From CAZPMC01 sp964587755 (GTDB lineage Bacteria > Bacillota > Clostridia > Acetivibrionales > DTU013), in NCBI GenBank assembly GCA_964587755.1, contig CAZPMC010000003.1, forward strand, positions 36,307 through 100,306: DNA of 64,000 bases. The letters run 5' to 3'. Under the pieces are notes generated by a model. It was not told the DNA's origin, ran no database searches, and saw nothing but the letters and a program-made list of their open reading frames with translations. Within the stretch, counting starts at the first letter, position 1, and every line of letters starts with the position of its first letter. The position numbers were made by a program, and so were the translations under genes. This document shows positions 8,474 to 16,702 of this stretch, one piece after another.

Positions 8474-9079
8474 CTATCGTCCTAATCCCTTAAGAGAATT
8501 TCTGATAATAGTCTCCAAATCCAGATCATCAGAATATACAGCCGCTATTGCTTTATTGGCCTCAGCAGCTGAATAGCCCAGCACCATCAAGGCACTTACT
8601 GCCTCTGACAGCCTTGACCTGCCTGTACTCTTATCATCATTAACAAATCCACCGTCCTTATTTAAAGCGACCTGTTCCTTGCTAATCTTATCCTTCAGCT
8701 CAAGTATAATCCTCTGAGCCGTTTTATTGCCTATTCCCTGGGCACGTGTCAAGGTTTTTACGTCATCTGTAATAACCGCAAGACCGAACTTTGAAGGCGA
8801 TATTGTCGAAAGCAGTGACAATGCGGCCTTTGGCCCTACTCCCGAAACAGTCAGAAGGAGCTTGAACATCCCCAACTCCTCATTGGTAGCAAAGCCATAG
8901 AGGCTCATGGTATCCTCCCTGACATACAGATAAGTATGTATTTTTACCTCTTGGCCTAACTGTCCTAGCGCTTCAAGAGTTGAAAGGGAAGTTGAAATCC
9001 TGTAGCCTATTCCGCCTGCTTCTATTATTACCGATTCACTCTCTTTTGCCTCTAGTTTACCTTTTATGTATGCGTACAT
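8474..9079 (-). CDS. ruvA: Holliday junction DNA-binding subunit RuvA
   Basis: Start 9079 gives the family N-terminus MYAYIKGKLE and is preceded by GGAGGG at five bases; upstream in-frame codons have no support. The 201 residues contain the OB fold (1-63), two helix-hairpin-helix motifs (GVGPKAALSLLS and GIGNKTAQRIILEL) and the C-terminal RuvB-contacting domain (about 150-201). It binds four-way junctions as a tetramer and loads RuvB. It lies 15 bases upstream of ruvB and 14 downstream of ruvC. Confidence 0.97.
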   Translation of the reverse strand: MYAYIKGKLEAKESESVIIEAGGIGYRISTSLSTLEALGQLGQEVKIHTYLYVREDTMSLYGFATNEELGMFKLLLTVSGVGPKAALSLLSTISPSKFGLAVITDDVKTLTRAQGIGNKTAQRIILELKDKISKEQVALNKDGGFVNDDKSTGRSRLSEAVSALMVLGYSAAEANKAIAAVYSDDLDLETIIRNSLKGLGR

Positions 9080-9093
9080 TCTTGCCCTCCGTT

Positions 9094-9591
9094 TTATTCT
9101 TTCATTAATCCAAGGCTTCCAAGCTTGCAGGAATGACCGTGGCATATGGCAATTGCCAAAGCATCCGCCACATCGTCAGGCCTCGGAATATCCGGAAGAT
9201 TTAGTATTGCCTTTACCATTTGCTGCACCTGAGCCTTATCCGCTCTTCCGTACCCTACAACAGCCTGCTTTACCTGAAGAGGTGTATATTCATAGACCCG
9301 GGCTCCTGACTTTGCTGCTGTAGCCATTGCTATTCCTCTTGCGTGAGCAGCCATAATCGCCGTTTTTATGTTTTTGTTAAAAAACAATTCTTCTACTGAA
9401 ATCTCATCAGGCCTGTACTTCTCAATTATAGCGCAAAGCCCCTCCTCAAGCTGTAAAAGCCTTGTTGCAAAAGGAGTTGTCGACTTTGTCAACACTGCGC
9501 CATATTCGATTGGATCAAATTTGTTCCCCTCGTATTTTACTATACCATACCCGGTAATAGCAAATCCGGGATCAATGCCCATTATAATCAT
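9094..9591 (-). CDS. ruvC: Holliday junction resolvase RuvC
   Basis: Start 9591 (MIIMGIDPGFAITGYG) follows GGAG by four bases. Acidic catalytic residues are visible: Asp in MGIDPG, Glu in SVEELFFNKN, and the Asp pair in RPDDVADALAIAICH. The 165-residue length is typical. It is the first gene of the ruv-queH operon and is divergent from argG, with a 126-base shared upstream region. Confidence 0.97.
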   Translation of the reverse strand: MIIMGIDPGFAITGYGIVKYEGNKFDPIEYGAVLTKSTTPFATRLLQLEEGLCAIIEKYRPDEISVEELFFNKNIKTAIMAAHARGIAMATAAKSGARVYEYTPLQVKQAVVGYGRADKAQVQQMVKAILNLPDIPRPDDVADALAIAICHGHSCKLGSLGLMKE

Positions 9592-9623
9592 TTGTCTCCG
9601 CCTTTGTATATTTATAAAGTATA

Positions 9624-9652
9624 TTGCATATTTATTCACTTTGTTGTATAAT
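9624..9652 (+). promoter_or_regulatory. Promoter of argGH
   Basis: TTGCAT (9624-9629) and TATAAT (9647-9652) are separated by 17 bases. A perfect tandem nonamer TAAGTACAA (9663-9671, 9672-9680) lies just downstream. Confidence 0.75.
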
Positions 9653-9680
9653 CTTTAGATAGTAAGTACAATAAGTACAA

Positions 9681-9700
9681 TATGAATACATTTTAGCATA
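9681..9700. promoter_or_regulatory. Candidate ARG box (ArgR operator)
   Basis: TATGAATACATTTTAGCATA is an imperfect palindrome with TATG/CATA ends, resembling ArgR half-sites (TGAATAA-type). It lies between the argG promoter and start codon, where an arginine repressor would block transcription. The match is imperfect, so this is a prediction. Confidence 0.45.
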
Positions 9701-9717
9701 AGTTTGGAGGAATTTAC

Positions 9718-10938
9718 ATGAATCAAAAGGAAAAAGTCGTACTGGCCTATTCAGGAGGTCTGGACACCTCAATTATCATCCCTTGGCTAAAAGAAAATTA
9801 CGATTACGAAGTTATTGCAGTAGCAGGTGATGTGGGACAAGGTGAAGAGCTGGAGCCCCTTAGAGAAAAAGCTATCAAGACAGGAGCAAGCAAAATTTAT
9901 ATAGAAGACTTAAAAGAGGAATTTGTAACTGATTACATTTTCCCCACCTTAAAGGCAAATGCCGTCTATGAGGGTAAATATCTTCTGGGAACCTCCTTTG
10001 CAAGACCCATTATTGCAAAGAGGCTGGTAGAGATAGCGCTTAGGGAAGGCGCTGCAGCTATTTGCCATGGCTGCACAGGAAAGGGCAATGACCAGGTCAG
10101 GTTTGAACTGACTGTCAAAGCTCTTGCCCCCCATCTTAAGATAATCGCTCCGTGGAGAATATGGGACCTTAAATCCAGGGAGGATGAAATAGACTATGCC
10201 CTGGCAAGAAATATTCCCATTCCTGTTTCAAAAGAAAACAATTACAGTATGGACAGGAACCTCTGGCATTTGAGCCATGAAGGTCTGGACCTTGAAGATC
10301 CATGGAATGAACCTCAGTACGATAAAATCCTAAAGCTCATGGTGCCGCCCGAGAAGGCTCCCGATAAGCCCACATATGTTGAGATATACTTCGAGCAGGG
10401 TATTCCAAAAAAGGTTGACTCAGTTGAATACTCTCCGGTTGAATTGATTGATGTATTAAATAAACTTGGCGGTGCAAACGGCATCGGTATAGCCGACATG
10501 GTTGAAAACAGGCTTGTAGGCATGAAATCAAGAGGGGTATACGAAACACCCGGTGGAACTATTCTGTATGCAGCCCACAGGGAGCTTGAGCTGCTTTGCC
10601 TCGACAGGGACACTCTGCATTACAAGGATCTGGTCTCTCAGAGATTTGCAGAGCTTGTTTATAACGGACAATGGTACACACCTTTAAGAGAAGCTCTGTC
10701 AGCCTTTATTGACAGTACATCTCAAACTGTAACAGGAACGGTCCGCATGAAGCTTTATAAGGGCAATTGCATGCCTGCAGGTGCAAAATCACCTTACTCT
10801 CTTTATAATGAAGAGCTATCCACCTTTGGAGAAGATGCCATTTACAATCAAAAGGATTCCGAAGGCTTTATAAATCTATTTGGTTTGCCCATTACCGCCA
10901 GGTCACTTATGATGGAGCAGCATAAAAATAAGAAGTAA
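9718..10938 (+). CDS. argG: Argininosuccinate synthase
   Basis: ArgG joins citrulline and aspartate using ATP, the penultimate step of arginine synthesis. The PP-loop ATP site VLAYSGGLDTSIIIPWLKE is at residues 8-26, followed by ICHGCTGKGNDQVRFE and SPYSLYNEEL near the end. Its 406 residues are the normal length. Start 9718 follows GGAGG. It is co-directional with argH 20 bases downstream. Confidence 0.98.
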   Translation: MNQKEKVVLAYSGGLDTSIIIPWLKENYDYEVIAVAGDVGQGEELEPLREKAIKTGASKIYIEDLKEEFVTDYIFPTLKANAVYEGKYLLGTSFARPIIAKRLVEIALREGAAAICHGCTGKGNDQVRFELTVKALAPHLKIIAPWRIWDLKSREDEIDYALARNIPIPVSKENNYSMDRNLWHLSHEGLDLEDPWNEPQYDKILKLMVPPEKAPDKPTYVEIYFEQGIPKKVDSVEYSPVELIDVLNKLGGANGIGIADMVENRLVGMKSRGVYETPGGTILYAAHRELELLCLDRDTLHYKDLVSQRFAELVYNGQWYTPLREALSAFIDSTSQTVTGTVRMKLYKGNCMPAGAKSPYSLYNEELSTFGEDAIYNQKDSEGFINLFGLPITARSLMMEQHKNKK

Positions 10939-10958
10939 CAGATTGCGGGGTATTCAAA

Positions 10959-12338
10959 ATGAAATTGTGGGGAGGACGGTTTGTCTCAGGAACAGACAAA
11001 TCAGTTGACGATTTTAATTCATCCATCAGCTTTGATGCAAGATTATATAAGCACGATATTCTAGGCAGCATAGCTCATGCCGAGATGCTTGGGAAGTGCG
11101 GTATTATTCCTGCCGATGAGACAAAGCTCATCTGTTCAACACTTGAAGAAATTCTGTCGGACATTGAGAAGGGTCTTATTGAATTCCAGGTTGATGCAGA
11201 AGATATTCATATGAATATTGAAAAGATATTGATTGAACGAATTGGTGATACTGGCAAAAAGCTTCATACGGGAAGAAGCCGCAATGACCAGGTAGCTTTG
11301 GATATCCGGATGTACCTTAAGTCACAGACACAGGCAATAAAAAATATGTTATTGGACCTGATGAATGTACTCCTTACGATTTCAGAGGAAAACCTTCATA
11401 CCATCATGCCCGGTTACACTCACCTTCAAAGGGCGCAGCCTGTGACCCTTGCCCACCATATGATGGCTTATTTTCAGATGTTTAGCCGGGACATCGGCAG
11501 GCTCAACGATTGCAACAAGCGTATGGACGTGATGCCCTTAGGTTCCGGTGCCCTGGCAGGCACTACCTATCCTTTGGACAGGCAATATGTCTGTGACAGG
11601 CTTGGCTTCTCCTCCATTACACAAAACAGCCTTGATGGGGTAAGTGACAGAGATTTCGCAATAGAGCTAGCTTCATGCATCTCAATGATAATGATGCATT
11701 TGAGCCGTTTCAGCGAAGAGCTGATTTTGTGGTCATCCTCTGAGTTTTCCTTTGTCGAAATGGACGATGCCTTCAGCACCGGAAGCAGCATAATGCCTCA
11801 AAAAAAGAACCCCGATGTGGCAGAGCTGGTCAGAGGCAAAACAGGAAGGGCTTACGGCAATTTAATGACACTTTTGACTATTATGAAGTCCCTTCCCCTT
11901 GCATACAACAAAGATATGCAGGAGGATAAGGAAGCGATATTCGACTCGGTAGACACTATAAAAATGTGTTTGCCTGTGTTTACAAAGATGCTCTCCACAA
12001 TGCATATAAACAAGGACACTATGTATAAAGCTGCTCAAGGTGGCTTTACAAACGCAACGGATCTTGCAGACTATCTTGTGAAAAAAGGCATTCCTTTCAG
12101 AACCGCCCATGAAATTATCGGCAGGATGGTACTTTATTGCATCAATAACGCTAAAGCTTTGGAAGAGCTATCATTAGAGGAGCTTAAAAGCTTTTCACCT
12201 GAAATCGGAACCGATATTTATTCGGAAATCAGCCTTGAAAAATGCGTCTTAGGCCGCAGTCTCCCAGGAGGACCTGCTGCCGAAAGCGTAATGGTCTCCA
12301 TCGAAGCCGGCCGCCAGTTAGTGAAGCAAGAGGGATAA
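10959..12338 (+). CDS. argH: Argininosuccinate lyase
   Basis: ArgH cleaves argininosuccinate to arginine and fumarate. Family marks are MKLWGGRF at the start, LHTGRSRNDQVALDIRMYL, MPGYTHLQRAQPVTLAHH and the superfamily signature GSSIMPQKKNPDVAELVRG (about residue 273). Its 459 residues are the usual length. The last residues (VKQEG) are encoded by the first copy of the repeat AAGCAAGAGGG, which is duplicated just after the stop, so the natural C-terminus may have been rewritten by a repeat insertion. Confidence 0.98.
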   Translation: MKLWGGRFVSGTDKSVDDFNSSISFDARLYKHDILGSIAHAEMLGKCGIIPADETKLICSTLEEILSDIEKGLIEFQVDAEDIHMNIEKILIERIGDTGKKLHTGRSRNDQVALDIRMYLKSQTQAIKNMLLDLMNVLLTISEENLHTIMPGYTHLQRAQPVTLAHHMMAYFQMFSRDIGRLNDCNKRMDVMPLGSGALAGTTYPLDRQYVCDRLGFSSITQNSLDGVSDRDFAIELASCISMIMMHLSRFSEELILWSSSEFSFVEMDDAFSTGSSIMPQKKNPDVAELVRGKTGRAYGNLMTLLTIMKSLPLAYNKDMQEDKEAIFDSVDTIKMCLPVFTKMLSTMHINKDTMYKAAQGGFTNATDLADYLVKKGIPFRTAHEIIGRMVLYCINNAKALEELSLEELKSFSPEIGTDIYSEISLEKCVLGRSLPGGPAAESVMVSIEAGRQLVKQEG

Positions 12339-12371
12339 AGCAAGAGGGGAAATTCTTTTTTGCTTTACTTC
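12324..12371 (+). repeat. REP-like element with tandem duplication over the argH stop codon
   Basis: AAGCAAGAGGG occurs at 12324-12334 and again at 12338-12348. AAAGCAA (12337-12343) and TTTGCTTT form a hairpin around GAGGGGAAATTC, the same layout as the element near 1970. Confidence 0.6.
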
Positions 12372-12382
12372 GAGTAAGCTGT

Positions 12383-12422
12383 GACCGGCGGTGCCATTTA
12401 TGGACATATAACACCGCTGGTC
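12383..12422. repeat. 11-bp inverted repeat downstream of argH
   Basis: GACCGGCGGTG (12383-12393) pairs with CACCGCTGGTC (12412-12422), ten Watson-Crick pairs and one G-T. There is no T tract after it, so it is not a classical terminator. Confidence 0.6.
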
Positions 12423-12445
12423 CACCTCCCCAATTACAAACATAA

Positions 12446-12482
12446 GGGGATGCAACAATACTTTCCGTATGATTACATCCCC
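12446..12482. repeat. Second inverted repeat downstream of argH
   Basis: GGGGATG (12446-12452) pairs with CATCCCC (12476-12482), with an inner ATAC/GTAT pair (12458-12461, 12467-12470). It lies between argH and the terminator of the minus-strand gene. Confidence 0.5.
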
Positions 12483-12500
12483 GCAAAACATAGTATAAAC

Positions 12501-12526
12501 TAAAAAAGCCCGGTATCACCGGGCTC
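12501..12526 (-). terminator. Intrinsic terminator of the 12.5-12.9 kb gene
   Basis: Read on the minus strand, GCCCGG, a five-base loop and CCGGGC are followed by six T. The hairpin lies 13 bases after the stop codon of the small hypothetical gene. Confidence 0.9.
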
Positions 12527-12536
12527 ATACAATAGT

Positions 12537-12896
12537 CTAATGTCTTTTGACCTTCTTATCGAGGGCCTTACCCAGACTATACCATGAGTCCCGTAATTTG
12601 AATCTCAGTTCCCCGTCAACTGTGCGTTCAATGACATCGTTTAATTCACGTCTCATTTCAATATATTCAACCATATTGAATTCTTCCTTCGCAAGCAGTT
12701 CCTCAATCTCACTAATCCAGTTTAATATATGTTCCTTACCGATAAAATCGTTTTCCGGCAGCTTCTTTTTCAAATGAGCAATAACAAGCTTCACTGCTTT
12801 GCGCTTAACATCGTTGTCTGTCTGTACCTTTTTTGCAGGCTTCTTTACCTTTGCCTCAGTGCCGTTAATAACTTTTTCATCCTGTGCATGCGCCAT
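12537..12896 (-). CDS. Small hypothetical protein
   Basis: This 119-residue protein starts with a Lys/Ala-rich basic stretch (residues 8-35) and continues as predicted helices rich in Glu, Lys and Leu (IAHLKKKLPENDFIGKEHILNWISEIEELLAKEE). No Cys, signal peptide or membrane segment is present. I do not recognise the family. The gene has a good ribosome binding site (AAAGGAGTGATG) and its own terminator, so it is real. The basic N-terminus could bind nucleic acid, but that is a guess. Confidence 0.75.
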   Translation of the reverse strand: MAHAQDEKVINGTEAKVKKPAKKVQTDNDVKRKAVKLVIAHLKKKLPENDFIGKEHILNWISEIEELLAKEEFNMVEYIEMRRELNDVIERTVDGELRFKLRDSWYSLGKALDKKVKRH

Positions 12897-13072
12897 TTAG
12901 CATCACTCCTTTCGTTGAAATAATATTCTACTCTTTTGTTTTAGAAATGATAAAAAAATGATGACGTGAGTATAAATATATCCCTAACAATTATATAATA
13001 ATATGGTTATAAATGCAAACAATATGCATGTCGATTACCCAGTTCTTATGCCCTTGCCCCCGTTTATCGGCG

Positions 13073-16000
13073 CTAAGCCTTCTCAATCTTCACTTTGCTC
13101 CCTTCCCCTTGCAATGTAGGCGGTTCAACTATCAGTCTGCGGCTAATTCTGCTTTTTAATTCCGGTACATGGCTAATCAATCCAACAACCCTATCCTTGC
13201 TGCTCAACCTTTCCAAAGCATCAATTACGTTGTTTAGCAGCTCCGGGTCCAGCGTTCCAAATCCCTCATCCAGGAAAAAGAACTCCAGCGGGCTCTGTCC
13301 CTTTAGCTGCATTTGTTCGGATAGAGCCAGAGCAAGGGAAAATGATGCTAAAAACGTCTCCCCGCCCGACAGGGATTTGACCACACGATAAGCTCCTCCA
13401 TTGGCATCATCCCTGACAATAAAGCCCGCCTCCGCATCCAGCTCTAAAGCATATCTGTATCTGGTCATAATACCTAAAAGCTCCGAGGCCTTTGCAGCCA
13501 CAAACTTAAGCCTCTCCTGGGCAATATAATCTATAAAGCTGTTGTCTTTCCTCAGATCAGCCTTGAGTAGTTTATGTATTTGCTCAAAAAGGCCCTTTTT
13601 ATGATTTAATTCCTTAAAGCTTTTACCAAGCTCCTTCCATCGCTCATGCTTTTTATTAAGCTCCTCAAATCTTCTTTGGGCAACCACACTTTGGGAAACA
13701 CATCTTTGGTTATGTTCTGACAGCTCTGTAAATTCGCCGTTTATACTATCCCATTCCTCCTTTGTAATAGTTCTGGACTTAAGCTTGCTTTTAACTAATT
13801 TCTTTTGTGCTTGAATATTGACCAATATCCTGTCATACTCTTCTATCTCTTTTTTTAACATGTTTTGTTCATCACGGGGCATTGATGCCTTCTCCACATC
13901 AAGAGGACTTTCAAAGCCTCTATCCTCAAGAGCGGCTGACAGCAATTTTCTCTCAGCATTTAAGTTGTCCGAATAAATGCTTAGTTGATTTTCCAAAAGA
14001 GATTTAGCTGTTTTCAATTCATTATGTGTTTTTTCAAGTATCTCAAGCTCTTGCTGTAATTCCTTTTCAAGCCTTGCATAGGTTTTTAGCTTTTCGTCGG
14101 CTTTTGCTGCCTCCTCACCAATGTCAGCATCTCCCACCAGCTCCCTGAGCTTGTGTTTCCTTTCGCCGCATTGCTTTTCAAGCCCGTCAGCCTCTGCCCT
14201 AAGCTTTATTATTTCACTATTTAATAGCTGCAGCTCCTCCTTTAGTTTATCCAGAAGGCTTCTTTTAATCCCCTGTTCCTCCTGGTTATTCCTAACCCTC
14301 CTTTGCAGCAAATCAAGCTGTCTGTCCTTCTCAGAAAGTCGCTGCAATTCATTTTGGGCACTGGTTATTCCATATCTTCGCAAGAAACCGGCATTTAGGT
14401 TTTTTGCATCCTCAAGGGCTTTTTGGGTGCCTTTAAGGTCTTTTTCAACCTGAGCTGCATTTTCAAGAGTGACCTTAAGCTCCGCAGCGATTCCGTTCTC
14501 AATTACCCGGTGCTTTGCAATTATTTCTTTTAAGCTATTAAGCTCATTCTTATATTTTTCCTGTTCAGCCTCCCAGCTCTCTATCGCCTTTAGCTTTTCG
14601 TCAAATTCTTTTTTTGCGGCGTCAATTTCTTTTTTGAGCTGTTCAGGCATAAGGCCTCTTAATTTTTCTGGAAGCCTTTTTGCCTCTGAGTTGTATTGGG
14701 CTTCTTTCTGCCGATAATCCTCCAAGGTTTGCTGATGCTGTAGTTGTTTATTTTTCAACTGTTCACTTATGATTAGGATATTTCCCTCAGCGGATTTTAA
14801 AGCAGCAGTTGCCTCCTCCAGCTTCTTTTTGGCTGCCTCTGCCTGCTGGTCAAGGAAAGCCGAATCTTTTGCATGGGTACTAAAAGCAGGCTCCGGATGA
14901 TGCTTTGAGCCGCAGACAGGGCAAGGCTCACCGTCCTTAAGCTTTTCAGACAAAGCGTATATACTACTTTGTGCAAGCTTTTCAAGAGCTGTCTCATTTT
15001 CTTTCATGCATTTGTCGTATTCTTTGATGGCATTATCCTTTATCTTAATTAGTTCATCCTTCTTTTGTTCTGCCTGCTCTATACCTTTTTTCTGTGCCGA
15101 AAGCTTCTCCTGAAGCTCTTTAAGCTCAGCTATCCTCAATTTCAATACCTCATTGATTCCACTTATATTGTGAATCTCCTCCAAACCCTTAAGGACTTCA
15201 TTTCTGTCCTCCGGTGCAGATTGACCGAGCTTTCTCATTTCTGCCGAAATCCGCCCCTGCTCCTCTAGGGATGATGAAATATCTAACCTCACAGAATCAA
15301 GCTTTTGATGAAATCCTGAAACAGCATTCCGAAGGGGTATCAACCTGGACGTAAGCTCATTCACGTCTGTTTCCAAGGCTTTCACCTGGTTTTCAAGAAC
15401 CACCCCTTGCTGTATTTGCTGCCTGTATTCTGGATTTATTTTTAAAGCCTCACACTTAGCCTCAAGCTCTTCGATGCTCATGCCAAGCTTTTGAAATTCT
15501 ATGGTTTCCTTATCCAGAAGCTCTTTTTTTGTATTTGATTTTTCAGCTAAATCTGAAATTGCGTCCAAAAGCCCCCTTATTTTATTTGTCATGGCATCAA
15601 GCTCGCTTTTAATGATTAATGCATCTGCCAATCTGGTTTTTAATTCCATAAGCTTTGGCGACTCAACTGCTATTTCACCTTTAAGGGCATCATTTTTAAC
15701 TTTTTCATCTGAAAGTGCTGCTTCAATTTCTGGCAGCTTCCCAACAACACCCTGAAGCTCCTTTTCCGTGTGTGCCAGCTTCTCTTCAAGCTCCTTGTTT
15801 TTTTTAATTATATCCAATATCCCTTCTGCCTTCTGAGCCTTCTCAAGTCTTTGTCTTTTTTGGGCGATAATTTGGTGTATGGATAAATGTTTTTCTTCCT
15901 TTTCATTAAATTCCTTCAGCTCCTCAACAAGGCTCCAGACCTCTTTTGCCTCATCGTATTTGCTCTTAAGTTTCTTAAGCTTCCCTGAAACCTCTTCCTT

Positions 16001-16696
16001 CTCTTTAAATGCTTCCTCCATAGCCTTCTTTGCTTCTTCCAGTGCTTCGTCTGTGGCATCCTGATATCCCTTTAATTCACCTGATAATACGTCTATTCTG
16101 CTTTTTAGTCCTGCTATTTTCACAGTAACCTTATCCGTGAGCTTTCTGCCGTATTCCTCCAGATAAAATATCCTCTCCAGCATACCCCGCCTTTCCTTGT
16201 TGTTTAAAAGCAGAAACTCCTGAAAGCTGTTTTGTGGAAGCACCACAGCCCTTGTAAAATCATCATGGTTTAAGCCGAGTAAATCCCTGATGTAATAGCT
16301 TACCTCCATTGCCTTGTCTAAAAGAGGAATCTCACCAGTATCAGTCACTTCAATAAGGCGGACGACCTTCGGCTCACAAGAATTGGGAGAATTATTTTTC
16401 CTTTGATAGGCTCTCTCCACCCTATAGGTCTTTCTTGAACCATCCACTGTAAGCTCAAATGTAAACGTCACTCTGGCAATATTGAGATTTGAATTAATAA
16501 TGCCCTGGGTACCGGATTCTGCCCGCTTAACCTTTCCATACAGAGCAAAGGTGATGGCATCTAAAATTGTGGATTTGCCGCTTCCTGTCGGTCCGAATAT
16601 GCCAAACAGTCCCGTTTCACCCAAAAGCTCAAAATCTATCCTTTGCATCTGTGTAAAGCTCTGAAGCCCTTCTATCTCAAGGAGCTTTGGTCTCAT
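13073..16696 (-). CDS. sbcC: Exonuclease SbcC (Rad50-like ATPase)
   Basis: SbcC is the SMC-like ATPase of the SbcCD complex, which cuts hairpins and DNA-protein blocks. The N-terminal Walker A is FGPTGSGKSTILDAI (about residue 35). Long coiled coils flank the zinc hook CPVCGSKHHP at about residue 590. The C-terminus has the ABC signature SLSGGETFLASFSLALALSEQ and Walker B FFFLDEGFGTLD. Its 1207 residues are somewhat longer than the E. coli protein (1048). It starts seven bases after the sbcD stop, with GGGGAGG and AAGG upstream. Confidence 0.97.
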   Translation of the reverse strand: MRPKLLEIEGLQSFTQMQRIDFELLGETGLFGIFGPTGSGKSTILDAITFALYGKVKRAESGTQGIINSNLNIARVTFTFELTVDGSRKTYRVERAYQRKNNSPNSCEPKVVRLIEVTDTGEIPLLDKAMEVSYYIRDLLGLNHDDFTRAVVLPQNSFQEFLLLNNKERRGMLERIFYLEEYGRKLTDKVTVKIAGLKSRIDVLSGELKGYQDATDEALEEAKKAMEEAFKEKEEVSGKLKKLKSKYDEAKEVWSLVEELKEFNEKEEKHLSIHQIIAQKRQRLEKAQKAEGILDIIKKNKELEEKLAHTEKELQGVVGKLPEIEAALSDEKVKNDALKGEIAVESPKLMELKTRLADALIIKSELDAMTNKIRGLLDAISDLAEKSNTKKELLDKETIEFQKLGMSIEELEAKCEALKINPEYRQQIQQGVVLENQVKALETDVNELTSRLIPLRNAVSGFHQKLDSVRLDISSSLEEQGRISAEMRKLGQSAPEDRNEVLKGLEEIHNISGINEVLKLRIAELKELQEKLSAQKKGIEQAEQKKDELIKIKDNAIKEYDKCMKENETALEKLAQSSIYALSEKLKDGEPCPVCGSKHHPEPAFSTHAKDSAFLDQQAEAAKKKLEEATAALKSAEGNILIISEQLKNKQLQHQQTLEDYRQKEAQYNSEAKRLPEKLRGLMPEQLKKEIDAAKKEFDEKLKAIESWEAEQEKYKNELNSLKEIIAKHRVIENGIAAELKVTLENAAQVEKDLKGTQKALEDAKNLNAGFLRRYGITSAQNELQRLSEKDRQLDLLQRRVRNNQEEQGIKRSLLDKLKEELQLLNSEIIKLRAEADGLEKQCGERKHKLRELVGDADIGEEAAKADEKLKTYARLEKELQQELEILEKTHNELKTAKSLLENQLSIYSDNLNAERKLLSAALEDRGFESPLDVEKASMPRDEQNMLKKEIEEYDRILVNIQAQKKLVKSKLKSRTITKEEWDSINGEFTELSEHNQRCVSQSVVAQRRFEELNKKHERWKELGKSFKELNHKKGLFEQIHKLLKADLRKDNSFIDYIAQERLKFVAAKASELLGIMTRYRYALELDAEAGFIVRDDANGGAYRVVKSLSGGETFLASFSLALALSEQMQLKGQSPLEFFFLDEGFGTLDPELLNNVIDALERLSSKDRVVGLISHVPELKSRISRRLIVEPPTLQGEGSKVKIEKA

Positions 16697-16702
16697 AGTA
16701 CC

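Noticed and set aside
9066..9145. Upstream starts for ruvA, ruvC, obgE, rplU and addA
   Set aside because: The longer frames run into the neighbouring gene or leader and lack ribosome binding sites; family N-termini and GGAGG boxes support the downstream starts.
12229..12528. Open frames across the argH 3' region on both strands
   Set aside because: They overlap the repeats and hairpins, lack ribosome binding sites and do not resemble proteins.
14121..14453. Ser/Phe-rich open frames opposite sbcC, addB and other long genes
   Set aside because: They are antisense shadows of well-supported genes, with repetitive Ser/Leu/Phe composition and no start signals.
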